Positions 46,939 to 55,956 of a stretch of DNA of 64,000 nt are shown in pieces. The first letter of the stretch is position 1, and every line of letters begins with the position of its first letter. This stretch comes from Alphaproteobacteria bacterium (GTDB lineage Bacteria; Pseudomonadota; Alphaproteobacteria; Rickettsiales; UBA3002), in assembly GCA_022841525.1 (NCBI GenBank), contig JALHRI010000003.1, positions 1 to 64,000 on the forward strand, in the 5' to 3' direction. The notes beneath the pieces are model-generated. The model did not search any database. It saw nothing but the letters and a program-made list of their open reading frames with translations, and had not been told where the DNA came from. The position numbers were made by a program, and so were the translations under genes.

Positions 46939-47721
46939 TTATGCAGCCAACTTCAATCGACTGCCCTCAGATTTGCGCTGTGACCATACAATGTGATCCG
47001 CCTTCTTGGCATTCAGAGCATCGATAAATTCACTTTTAACATCTTTGTTTTCGTCATTCACGATTGCAACAGCACGAACAGTTTTTTTGCTCGCGCGCTC
47101 TCGGACAGGTTTAATGTCTTCCCATGAAAATAAGAATACTGGTAAATTCGTTTTGTTAAATGAGTTAAACGACTTGATTACAATTTCCTCGTTACGTTTG
47201 GAGATTTGGAAATCGAATGTGAATTCCAAACCTGTCGTACCCTTGGAAATAAAATCCGCAGTATAGATAATGTTTAACTCATCCAGATATTGCCTGACAT
47301 CTTCTTTGAAAATTGAAGCAACATTATGCTCAGATAGGACATACAAATCGTTTAGCTCCAACACTGCCGTGAGCAAGTTGTGCTTCTTTTGTGCGAAGTT
47401 TCCAGCATTGCACTCAACGGATAGCTCTTCGCCTTTGGCTTGTATGCCATAATTCAACAGGATTGCTTCTACCAATTCACGCCGCTTGGCTGAGCGTGAA
47501 ACACTAAGTCCGGTTAAATCCAGATTATGAAAAGTCTCGCCATTGTCCGTTAGGGTAATTAGGTCGTGATCTTTTTTCGCGTACAGCTCAATATGGTCAT
47601 TAAATAGACCCACAAACGGTGTGTTGACCAAAGTCCAGCCGGAATTCTCATCCGAGAGAACAATCGTTCTATCCTTTAGCCATTTGTAGTATTCAGCAAT
47701 ATGTTCGTTAATCCACGTCAT
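46939..47721 (-). CDS. DUF1828/DUF1829-like protein
   Basis: N-terminal DGWTLVNTPFVGLFNDHIELY...LITLTDNGETFHNLDLTGLS-like architecture (ITLTDNGETFHNLDL); C-terminal KKTVRAVAIVNDENKDVKSEFIDALNAKKADHIVWSQR. Recalled family resemblance, not searched. Confidence 0.7.
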   Translation of the reverse strand: MTWINEHIAEYYKWLKDRTIVLSDENSGWTLVNTPFVGLFNDHIELYAKKDHDLITLTDNGETFHNLDLTGLSVSRSAKRRELVEAILLNYGIQAKGEELSVECNAGNFAQKKHNLLTAVLELNDLYVLSEHNVASIFKEDVRQYLDELNIIYTADFISKGTTGLEFTFDFQISKRNEEIVIKSFNSFNKTNLPVFLFSWEDIKPVRERASKKTVRAVAIVNDENKDVKSEFIDALNAKKADHIVWSQRKSEGSRLKLAA

Positions 47722-48215
47722 ATGATTGAGGATTGTACCGTTAAATGTGTAGTCACGTTAATTTCTTTAGCAAATTTCAATATCGCATCTATTTTATCAG
47801 CTTCGCTGTTAATTGAGGGTACAGGAAATCCTTGCGCAGATAAAGGCAAAGCCCATACCAATGGCTTATATCCAGCCACATAATAATGCATGTGTGGCTC
47901 ATCTATTCCAAACGTGGTGCCGATATAAGGTTTGAACTTATCGGGCAACGAAGCTGTGGCGGTCTCTGGATTCGTATGTCTGCCACGATAATCGATTCGT
48001 AGAAGCCCAATGAAAGTAGAATTTTCTTGATGATGCAAACTCACCTTAAAATCGATTTTCTTGTTCAAGGTGATTTCCGCTAGAAAACTGTATTCAGGTG
48101 TGCTGGGCGCAATGAGTGTAAGGCGCTTTTGCGCTTCGGATAGATTGATCACTGAGTTACCATTTACTTTTTTTGGCAATCCGAGTAGCTCAGCAGCTTC
48201 TTCATTCGAGAACAT
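47718..48215 (-). CDS. hypothetical partner protein (165 aa) of the DUF1828/1829-like gene
   Basis: ATGA overlap (47718..47721) with the downstream gene; FKVSLHHQENSTFIGLLRIDYRGRHTNPET motif; possibly the DUF6978 family (uncertain recall). Confidence 0.65.
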   Translation of the reverse strand: MFSNEEAAELLGLPKKVNGNSVINLSEAQKRLTLIAPSTPEYSFLAEITLNKKIDFKVSLHHQENSTFIGLLRIDYRGRHTNPETATASLPDKFKPYIGTTFGIDEPHMHYYVAGYKPLVWALPLSAQGFPVPSINSEADKIDAILKFAKEINVTTHLTVQSSII

Positions 48216-48385
48216 AAAACCTCACGTGCCTAGCCCCCTCACAGGTTCGAACTTTTTTAGAATACTGCAAAATATGGATTTATAGTTTTAGCAGAAAAAA
48301 ACAGGGAGAAACAAAAAAATGTTTCAGAAAAAAGGAAACGTCGACTGTGCTGCGTTTCGGCGCGTTTTCACGCTTTAGAAAGAAA

Positions 48386-48460
48386 TGGCTCCGCGAGCTG
48401 GATTCGAACCAGCGACCGATCGATTAACAGTCGATTGCTCTACCGCTGAGCTATCGCGGA
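48386..48460 (-). tRNA. tRNA-Asn (GTT), encoded CCA
   Basis: TCCGCGA acceptor, anticodon loop CTGTTAA in ATCGA/TCGAT stem, TTCGAAT loop, TCGCGGA-G-CCA. Confidence 0.95.
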
Positions 48461-48594
48461 ATACCATAAAGCGCGCCCTGTTATCTGGGCGGCAGCATCC
48501 TTGGCATACTCTTAAAAACCTGGCAAGATGTTTTATAGAGTTTCTGACAGGCTTCTAAGGTGACAAAATTATGCGTATTATTTAGGAACTTCTC

Positions 48595-49242
48595 ATGCTC
48601 ACTCACCGTCGCTTTATCATCTTTGAATGCCTGACGCTCACGCTCATCATTCCACTTGCGATGACCCTCTGGGGACAGCCGCGCATAATGTTCGGCGTGC
48701 TGTGGCTGGTGAGTGTTTATGGCTGGTGGGTACTCGGAAAAACCTCTGAAAAACGCCGTATGGGCTGGGATTTTTCTGCCCTTAACGCACGCAGCCTGAT
48801 ACGCCCGCTACTGGTGCGTTTTGCCCTTTGCGCCGCACTGCTAAGCGCGGTGGTGATGGCGCTTTACCCGGAGCGCTTACTGAGCTTTCCTAGCCAGCGC
48901 CCGCTCATCTGGTCGTTGGTGATGGTGGGCTACCCCCTCCTCTCGGTTATTCCGCAGGAATTCATCTTTCGCCGCTTCTTCTTTGAACGATACGCCAGTA
49001 TTTTCTCAAGGCCTGAGACCATGATCTGGGCATCGGCGCTTACGTTTGGGCTGGCGCATATGTTTCTGCATAACTGGGTAGCGCCTGCACTTTCTACGAT
49101 TGGTGGCTTATTTTTCGCCCGCACCTACGCCCGCTCGCGGTCGATGGCGCTGGTATGCGCCGAGCACGCGCTGTATGGCTGCTTTATTTTTACTATCGGA
49201 CTGGGGTTTTTCTTTTACTCCGGCGCACCGCATAAGTGGTAA
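48595..49242 (+). CDS. CPBP (CAAX) intramembrane metalloprotease family protein
   Basis: PQEFIFRRFFFERY, ASALTFGLAHMFLHNW, CAEHALYGC. Confidence 0.85.
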   Translation: MLTHRRFIIFECLTLTLIIPLAMTLWGQPRIMFGVLWLVSVYGWWVLGKTSEKRRMGWDFSALNARSLIRPLLVRFALCAALLSAVVMALYPERLLSFPSQRPLIWSLVMVGYPLLSVIPQEFIFRRFFFERYASIFSRPETMIWASALTFGLAHMFLHNWVAPALSTIGGLFFARTYARSRSMALVCAEHALYGCFIFTIGLGFFFYSGAPHKW

Positions 49243-49330
49243 TATAAGAATTTTCTTAAAAATTTTATATCATCGTCATATTATTGACATAATTCGCATG
49301 TAAACGAGCCTCCTACATTAGGAGCACATT

Positions 49331-50677
49331 ATGACCAAAATAACGCCAGCAAAGTCTGAAAACGAAATTAAAGCCACTGAAAGTAGCGTACTGTATGACG
49401 GCCCAGAAGGCCAAGTGGTCGCAATACATACCAACCTAGCCTTTAAAGCCTATTTGGGATATCGTTTAGGAGAAAGAAGCTTTGATCATTTAAATGAATG
49501 GGCGCATGAAAATACGATTGAGCAATATTTCCAAGCACACCAAAACATGATTCCGATTGTTGTGTTATTGCCCAAAAATGGTAGCCCTGCTTATTTAACA
49601 AATTGGATTAGACCCGAAAATCGAAACGAATACTATCAAGATGATAGAATAGACAAGAATTGGCGTAGACGAGCAATCGAGAATAATCCTGCAATCAAGA
49701 GCGAGCTTCCTCCGATTGCAACACTTAAAAGACCGCTGGAAAAATTGCGCGCCGCTGCAATTAAAGATAACCCTGATCTTGCCGCACTCATTACCCCCTT
49801 GAATGAAAATGAATTACACAAAACAAAGAGGGAGAAGCTCAGAGCGCAGATACATCAAGAAATAGAATTATTAGATCTGAGTGCAATACCCGAAACAGAT
49901 AGAGAAAAATTCAAACACACACTTCAGGAGATTTTCTCTCCGGGCACTTATTATTTAGATTTCGATCATCTACAACCACAAATTCCAAAAGAATTATGGG
50001 ACAATAAGCCCTTTGTTGCATTCGCAGTGAAACATTTACCCACTCTTATTCGTTTTGCTAGTGATCGTATTAAAAACGACAAAAATATCATGCGCATGGC
50101 GGTAAGCCAAGGTGGCCACTTTCTAGAACACGCAAGCGATAACCTTAAGCCTGATTTAGACCTTGGATTAGACGCCACATTAACGGGGAACGATAATAAT
50201 GTTCCATGGGAAACGCGCATCTCTTCTGAATACAAATCATTGGTGAATGATGGAGAGGCGCTCACTCTATTAGCCCGTGGCATCGTCCAATGGGCTCCAT
50301 TTATGTATGAGAATGATCGGTGGAATACTCCTGAATTTAGAACTAAACTGGCCAGAGAAAATCCATTTCTACGTTTTCTTGCTCAAGACCCAGAGATGAA
50401 GCCTTATCAGCTTGCAGCGCTTGAGCGAGCCGCGAAAGAGCCAGAATATGCCGCTGCGATTCAACCATTTTTATATAATGTAAAAGAATTGTGGGGTCAT
50501 AAAGCTATCATAGGTCCAGCAGACGAGGCACTAGCCATTTTCAAAGCAGCGCATCCAGATTTAAAGCCTGCTGCAGATTTTGGTAATCCTGACACCAGTA
50601 TTACCGCAACTGGTGCATTTAGTAGTTTACTGGCGCGAGAAGTTATCAGTGAGCATCTTGGGCCTATACGCAAATAA
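49331..50677 (+). CDS. hypothetical protein (448 aa), AT-rich
   Basis: Long intact ORF with AGGAG before the ATG; soluble, charged; no family recognised. Confidence 0.7.
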   Translation: MTKITPAKSENEIKATESSVLYDGPEGQVVAIHTNLAFKAYLGYRLGERSFDHLNEWAHENTIEQYFQAHQNMIPIVVLLPKNGSPAYLTNWIRPENRNEYYQDDRIDKNWRRRAIENNPAIKSELPPIATLKRPLEKLRAAAIKDNPDLAALITPLNENELHKTKREKLRAQIHQEIELLDLSAIPETDREKFKHTLQEIFSPGTYYLDFDHLQPQIPKELWDNKPFVAFAVKHLPTLIRFASDRIKNDKNIMRMAVSQGGHFLEHASDNLKPDLDLGLDATLTGNDNNVPWETRISSEYKSLVNDGEALTLLARGIVQWAPFMYENDRWNTPEFRTKLARENPFLRFLAQDPEMKPYQLAALERAAKEPEYAAAIQPFLYNVKELWGHKAIIGPADEALAIFKAAHPDLKPAADFGNPDTSITATGAFSSLLAREVISEHLGPIRK

Positions 50678-50763
50678 AATCCAAGGCAAACCTTGCTGCA
50701 TTGCAGCGCAAGTGGCTGAAAAAATAGCGAGATTTTATCCTCCTGATGTGCTAACATGAGCTT

Positions 50764-51465
50764 ATGAGCGTCTCGCTATCTCACTATTATGGCCTGTGTG
50801 AACGAACAGCGTCGCACTGGTACAGTGAGCCGATTAATACCATTTCCAATCTTGGTTTTATATATGTCGCCTGGGCGATTTACCGCTATTACCGCGCCCA
50901 TGAAGATATTGGTGGCCGATGGATTGTTGATATCCACGCGCTGACTTTTCTTACCTTCCTGATTGGTGTGAACAGCATTTTATTTCACGCGTTCCCAAGC
51001 CCCATCACTGAATTGATGGATACCATTCCCATTGTCATGTTCATCATCATCTATTTCACCAGCGTATTATTTCGCATTGGGCGGGTGAATTTGTTTCAGG
51101 GCATTATTTGTCTGGTCGCGTTTGTAGGGTTCTCGCACATGCTGGTGCATCAGTTCCCGCGCGCACTGAATGATTCGATTGGCTACCTCTCAAGCATGAT
51201 CGCACTGGTGGCGATTGCGGTGTATCTGCATTTGAAGGCCAGGCCTTCCTCGACGCATTTTATGATGGCGGCGATTATCGGAATTACCTCGCTATTTTGC
51301 CGCTCGATCGATCAGGAAGTGTGCGATATTTTCCCGCTAGGCACCCATTTCTTATGGCATATTTTGAACGCGACACTGCTGTATATTTTGCTCAAACAGA
51401 TTATCCGCAACGTTAACCGCGATGCACGCATCCGCCGTATGGCGGGTGATTCGACGATGATTTGA
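50764..51465 (+). CDS. ceramidase-like (CREST-type) multi-TM protein
   Basis: YYGLCERTASHWYSEPINTISNLGFI, NSILFHAFPSPITELMDTIPIVMF, FPLGTHFLWHILNATLLYILL: conserved S-x(3)-H, D and C-terminal H-x(3)-H placements. Confidence 0.7.
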   Translation: MSVSLSHYYGLCERTASHWYSEPINTISNLGFIYVAWAIYRYYRAHEDIGGRWIVDIHALTFLTFLIGVNSILFHAFPSPITELMDTIPIVMFIIIYFTSVLFRIGRVNLFQGIICLVAFVGFSHMLVHQFPRALNDSIGYLSSMIALVAIAVYLHLKARPSSTHFMMAAIIGITSLFCRSIDQEVCDIFPLGTHFLWHILNATLLYILLKQIIRNVNRDARIRRMAGDSTMI

Positions 51466-51466
51466 T

Positions 51467-52138
51467 ATGACGCAGTCTTCCAGCACCCTCACCTTTCTCG
51501 ATAGTTACTGCGAGCGCGCGGGCGATTCGGGCTTATGGGCAGAACCGCTTAACGCGGTGACGAATCTGGCCTTTATTATCGCGGCACTGTGCATTGTTCG
51601 TAGGTTGCTAAAGGCGCAAATGCTTCGCTGGCGCTTTACGGATATGTGGCTGCTGACAGCCCTACTTGCCGCGATTGGCGTGGGCAGCGGGCTGTGGCAC
51701 ACCCACGCCACGCAAGCCACCATGCTGGCCGACGTGATTCCCATCGTGCTGTTCATGAATCTTTATCTGCTGGTGTGTTTGCGTCGCGTACTTCAGCTAC
51801 GCTGGGCGTTTGTGGTGCTTGGCTGGGGCTTATTTCAGGCGGCGAATATTGCCTCAGAGATCTACCTACCGCGCGATACGCTTAATGGCTCCATCATGTA
51901 CGTGCCGACATTTCTGACGCTCGCGGCGCTATGTGTGCTGGCCTACCGCCGCTCAGCGCAGATGGGCAGTCAAATCGCTCAGTGCCTGTTGATTTTTGCC
52001 GCGTCCCTGCTTTTCAGAACGATTGATCTTGGTATATGCACCCAGCTACCTATCGGCACGCACTTTCTGTGGCACCTGCTAAATGCCTATTTGCTCTACC
52101 GGCTACTTCAGCTAGCTATACACCATACTTCCTCATAA
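51467..52138 (+). CDS. ceramidase-like (CREST-type) multi-TM protein, paralogue of the preceding gene
   Basis: YCERAGDSGLWAEPLNAVTNLAFI, GSGLWHTHATQATMLADVIPIVLF, LPIGTHFLWHLLNAYLLYRLL align with 50764..51465. Confidence 0.7.
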   Translation: MTQSSSTLTFLDSYCERAGDSGLWAEPLNAVTNLAFIIAALCIVRRLLKAQMLRWRFTDMWLLTALLAAIGVGSGLWHTHATQATMLADVIPIVLFMNLYLLVCLRRVLQLRWAFVVLGWGLFQAANIASEIYLPRDTLNGSIMYVPTFLTLAALCVLAYRRSAQMGSQIAQCLLIFAASLLFRTIDLGICTQLPIGTHFLWHLLNAYLLYRLLQLAIHHTSS

Positions 52139-52548
52139 TGGTGGCGGCCATGTTAGAATCATACGAAGAAGATGATGATGAAGACGGAGCAAACGAAGAC
52201 TCTTCATTAGAAGAAGCCATCGATCAAGCTAACCGAAACGCCAATGCGCTGCGCTTTTATCTGGATTCGGGCAGAGACTTACAGATAAGCAAACACGAGC
52301 GCAGCGCGGCGATCCGCGTGTTCCTTAAGGACCTCAATGCCAATATACGCGATATTTATAACGGCGATGCAGAGCAGAGAGCATTACTCGCATCGACGCT
52401 GCTGGAGCATTACGATTTGATCGGCGAGATTAGCGAGCAAGGAAAAATTCTAAATATCCAGATTGACCCTGATGATGCGGGGCCATCGCCGGGACAGGTC
52501 AAAGTGTCGCCTTCCGAATCCTTAAGGTCTACGAAGTTAGGCCGCTAG
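52138..52548 (+). CDS. hypothetical acidic protein
   Basis: ATG overlaps the preceding stop; MVAAMLESYEEDDDEDGANEDSSLEEAIDQANRNANALRFYLDSGRDLQ. The track start at 52036 lies inside the previous CDS. 3' end overlaps the metG 3' end. Confidence 0.55.
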   Translation: MVAAMLESYEEDDDEDGANEDSSLEEAIDQANRNANALRFYLDSGRDLQISKHERSAAIRVFLKDLNANIRDIYNGDAEQRALLASTLLEHYDLIGEISEQGKILNIQIDPDDAGPSPGQVKVSPSESLRSTKLGR

Positions 52549-54090
52549 ATCCGTTTCTATACGTGGAAAAATACCTTGCGGTTTGGGTAGCGGTGTGCCC
52601 GGAATCAAGGCATGCTCAGGGCGCAGATGCTCAAAACTGCGCGCGTGGGCGGGCACGGCTAACTGATCAAGCAGTTTACTGGCAGATTCGGGCATAAACG
52701 GCTGCAACATAATTCCAATACAGCGCAGCACTTCGGCCAGTGTATAAAGCGTTGCCTGCATCGCATCCGGATTTTCCTTACGCTGTTTCCAGGGCGCTTC
52801 GCGGTCAACATATTCATTGGCGGCAGATGCCATGCTGATAATCGCGCCTAGCATTTCGTGAAATTTGCAGCGGCGTATTTGATCGCGCGCACTGTCTAAA
52901 CTATCTGCACGCGTGACCTGGGCTAAATCCAGCAGCGCGACGTCTTGCGGGCGCTTGCCGGCAAGCATCGGATCGGGCACTTTTTCTTCTGCATTCTTCG
53001 CAATCATCGACAAGGTACGCTGCGCTAAATTGCCGATATTGTTTGCCAGATCAGCATTAATGCGCTCAGCCATGCTTTGGCGTGAAAAATTACCATCCCC
53101 ACCAAACGGCACTTCGCGCAGGAGAAAATAGCGCGTTTGATCGAGGCCATATTTTTCCACCAGATGATCGGGCGAGACCACATTACCCAGCGACTTGCTC
53201 ATTTTCTCGCCTTCAATCGTCCACCAGCCATGGGCAAATACACGCTCTGGCAGCGAGAGCTTGGCAGACATTAAAAATGCCGGCCAATAGACTGCGTGAA
53301 AGCGCACAATGTCTTTGCCCACCATATGCAGCGATGCTGGCCAGAAATGCTGATAATGCGCACCGTCAATATCGGGAAATCCGGCAGCGGTGAGGTAATT
53401 CGCCAAAGCATCCAGCCACACATACATGATGTGTTTTTCATTACCCGGCACCGTCACACCCCACGAAAAGGTGGTGCGCGAAATTGATAAATCTTTGAGA
53501 CCACCTTCCACAAATCGAATCACCTCGTTACGGCGTGACTCGGGCAAAATAAAATCCGGCTGCGTGCGATATAACTCTAGTAGTGGCTCTTGAAACTTGG
53601 AAAGGCGAAAGAAATAACTCTCCTCCTCCACCCACTCGACCGGCGCGCCGGTTGGGGCTTTACCGTCAATAAGTTCGCTTTCTGCGTAGTAGGCCTCATC
53701 GCGTACTGAATACCATCCGGCATACGAACCAAGATAAATATCGCCCGCGTCTTCCAACCGTTTCCACAGCGCCTGCGCAGCGCGAATGTGGCGCGCTTCA
53801 GTGGTACGGATAAAATCATCGTTTGAAAGCTCGAGCACCTCGCCCATATGGCGAAAATGCTGCGACACTTCATCAACAAACGCTTGCGGCGGAATGCCGG
53901 CAGCCGCCGCAGATTTTTCTACTTTCTGACCATGCTCATCGGTGCCGGTGAGGAATTTGACCTTCTTGCCATCCAGCCGCATGAAGCGCGCAATCACATC
54001 GCACGCCACGGATGTATAGGCGTGCCCCAAATGCGGCTTGTCGTTCACGTAATAAATGGGGGTAGTGATGTAATAGCTGTCGCGGGTCAT
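52537..54090 (-). CDS. metG: methionyl-tRNA synthetase
   Basis: YYITTPIYYVNDKPHLGHAYTSVACDVIARF, TGTDEHGQK, VWLDALANYLTAAG, EGEKMSKSLGNVV. Confidence 0.98.
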   Translation of the reverse strand: MTRDSYYITTPIYYVNDKPHLGHAYTSVACDVIARFMRLDGKKVKFLTGTDEHGQKVEKSAAAAGIPPQAFVDEVSQHFRHMGEVLELSNDDFIRTTEARHIRAAQALWKRLEDAGDIYLGSYAGWYSVRDEAYYAESELIDGKAPTGAPVEWVEEESYFFRLSKFQEPLLELYRTQPDFILPESRRNEVIRFVEGGLKDLSISRTTFSWGVTVPGNEKHIMYVWLDALANYLTAAGFPDIDGAHYQHFWPASLHMVGKDIVRFHAVYWPAFLMSAKLSLPERVFAHGWWTIEGEKMSKSLGNVVSPDHLVEKYGLDQTRYFLLREVPFGGDGNFSRQSMAERINADLANNIGNLAQRTLSMIAKNAEEKVPDPMLAGKRPQDVALLDLAQVTRADSLDSARDQIRRCKFHEMLGAIISMASAANEYVDREAPWKQRKENPDAMQATLYTLAEVLRCIGIMLQPFMPESASKLLDQLAVPAHARSFEHLRPEHALIPGTPLPKPQGIFPRIETDLAA

Positions 54091-54133
54091 AGCATTCTCC
54101 GGATGGCTTTATGACTGAAGATGCGCGCTATCG

Positions 54134-55285
54134 TCAAGCTGCTTGCATGTTCAAGATCAGCGCAGGCGATACCATCAGCAGTGCTGTTTCACGTTTATCG
54201 AGATGAAAGACCGCCGTTTGCCCAAGCAGACTGCGCATTTTCTCCTGATAACGACACCAAACATCAATGCTAAACTGCGTACGCAATGCCTCTAAAATAG
54301 CAGGCTCACCCTTCATCAGCTCTGGAAGCGCGTGCGCTGCTGAAAGATAGACGCGCTGCGCAAGTAGCTGCCACATTTCCACGAGCATATTCCACGCCGC
54401 CGGAGATTTGACGCTGGCCGAGCCATCGGCGAATTTTTGCCTGTCAGCGGCAGTAGCCTCTGGTCGAAGCGCGTGCAGCAGTGCGGCGTAGGTTTCCGCG
54501 GCGTGCTGCGCGTGATAATGCACCGCCTGCCCCGGGCTGCCGGAAGAAAGCGCATAGAGTGACGGATAGAGATTGGAAGGAATATGCGGCGCCATATGCT
54601 GCAACACGCGGGCAAAATCATCACGACTGCACGGTGCCATCATCACTTTCCTGCAGCGCGAGCGAATGGTAGGAAGTACCGCACCAACCGTATGACAGAC
54701 GAGAAGCAAAATACTATTTTCCGGCGGCTCTTCTAAAATTTTGAGCAGCGCGTTGCTCGACTGCGTATTGAGCTGATCTACCGCATCAATAATCACCACC
54801 CGCCAGGAAGATTCCGCAGGGGTGAGGCTTAGAAAACTCGGAACTTTGCGCGCTTGATCGACGCTGATTTCTGCTTTTTCCTGCTGCTTTTTAGCATCAA
54901 ACAACGGGCTTAAGGTCAGCAAATCGGTGTGCGATGCGCCCGCGACACGCTTAAAAATCGGCGCGTCTTCGCTCATAAACAGTGATGATGCCACCGCGCC
55001 ATGTGCTGGTGCGACGTGCGTGACTGGCTGATCCGGCTCATCCAGTGCGGCAAACAAACTCATCGATTGCGCGGCTTCCAGCGTGCGCGCACTCACCGCA
55101 TCGTTTGCCAGCAAATAACGTGCAAATCTGTAGGCGAGTGTTGCTTTGCCTATGCCTTTAGGGCCGCAAAGCAAATAGGCATGGTGCAGGCGCTGCTGCT
55201 GAATATCCGACAGCAACATCGCCTCCACGTCTTCATGGCCAAACAGTAGTGAATTGGCGCGCGGTTCGATAAGTGCATGCTCCAT
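54134..55285 (-). CDS. holB: DNA polymerase III subunit delta'
   Basis: HAYLLCGPKGIGKATLAYRFARYLL, VVIIDAVDQLNTQSSNALLKILEEPPENSILLLVCH, LPTIRSRCRK; next to tmk. Confidence 0.92.
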   Translation of the reverse strand: MEHALIEPRANSLLFGHEDVEAMLLSDIQQQRLHHAYLLCGPKGIGKATLAYRFARYLLANDAVSARTLEAAQSMSLFAALDEPDQPVTHVAPAHGAVASSLFMSEDAPIFKRVAGASHTDLLTLSPLFDAKKQQEKAEISVDQARKVPSFLSLTPAESSWRVVIIDAVDQLNTQSSNALLKILEEPPENSILLLVCHTVGAVLPTIRSRCRKVMMAPCSRDDFARVLQHMAPHIPSNLYPSLYALSSGSPGQAVHYHAQHAAETYAALLHALRPEATAADRQKFADGSASVKSPAAWNMLVEMWQLLAQRVYLSAAHALPELMKGEPAILEALRTQFSIDVWCRYQEKMRSLLGQTAVFHLDKRETALLMVSPALILNMQAA

Positions 55286-55287
55286 GA

Positions 55288-55956
55288 CTACCCCTCACTC
55301 CCGCTGGGTAGCGTGATACCCAATTTTTGTTTAATGGCAGCGCGCACGCTATCATGGACGATACGCTTGTCCTGCGCGGCATCCATCACCACAAAACGAT
55401 TGGCATGTTCAAGGGCACGGCTTAAAAATCCCTCACGAATGCGGGTGTGAAACGCAAGATCCATCGCCTCAAAACGCGCTTCATGCGCATTTCCGCGTGC
55501 GGTTGCGCGGGCAATTCCGGCACTCGGCTCGATATCAAAATACAACGTGAGCGAGGGCTGAAAATTACCGTAAAGCAGGGTGTAGAGGTCATCTAGCCAC
55601 TGGGTGCTGACGTTCTTGCCAATGCCCTGATAGACGTAGGTAGAATCATAAAATCGGTCGCTGATGACCCACGCGCCACGCGCCAGTGCAGGGCGGATAA
55701 GGGTCTCTACATGATCGTAACGCGCAGCCATAAAAAGCAGCGCTTCGCTGCGCGCATTCCAGCGATCCACATCGCCGCTTACCAGTAAACTGCGAATCGC
55801 CTCACCGCCTGCTGATCCACCAGGCTCGCGCGTGACAACCGCTTCAATGCCTGCCTTCGCAAACGATGCCGCCAGTAAACTCGCCTGCGTCGATTTGCCC
55901 GCACCTTCACCACCTTCAAGTGTGATGAAGTGCGGCTGCATTACAGCCCCAGCCAA
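55288..55956 (-). CDS. tmk: thymidylate kinase
   Basis: FITLEGGEGAGKSTQASLLA, VVTREPGGSAGGEAIR, WVISDRFYDSTYVYQG. Confidence 0.97.
   Translation of the reverse strand: MAGAVMQPHFITLEGGEGAGKSTQASLLAASFAKAGIEAVVTREPGGSAGGEAIRSLLVSGDVDRWNARSEALLFMAARYDHVETLIRPALARGAWVISDRFYDSTYVYQGIGKNVSTQWLDDLYTLLYGNFQPSLTLYFDIEPSAGIARATARGNAHEARFEAMDLAFHTRIREGFLSRALEHANRFVVMDAAQDKRIVHDSVRAAIKQKLGITLPSGSEG

Noticed and set aside
53519-53540. 15-bp match TCGTTACGGCGTGAC between metG and the hairpin element at 23.09 kb
   Set aside because: Lies within metG coding sequence, without the rest of the element; most likely coincidence.
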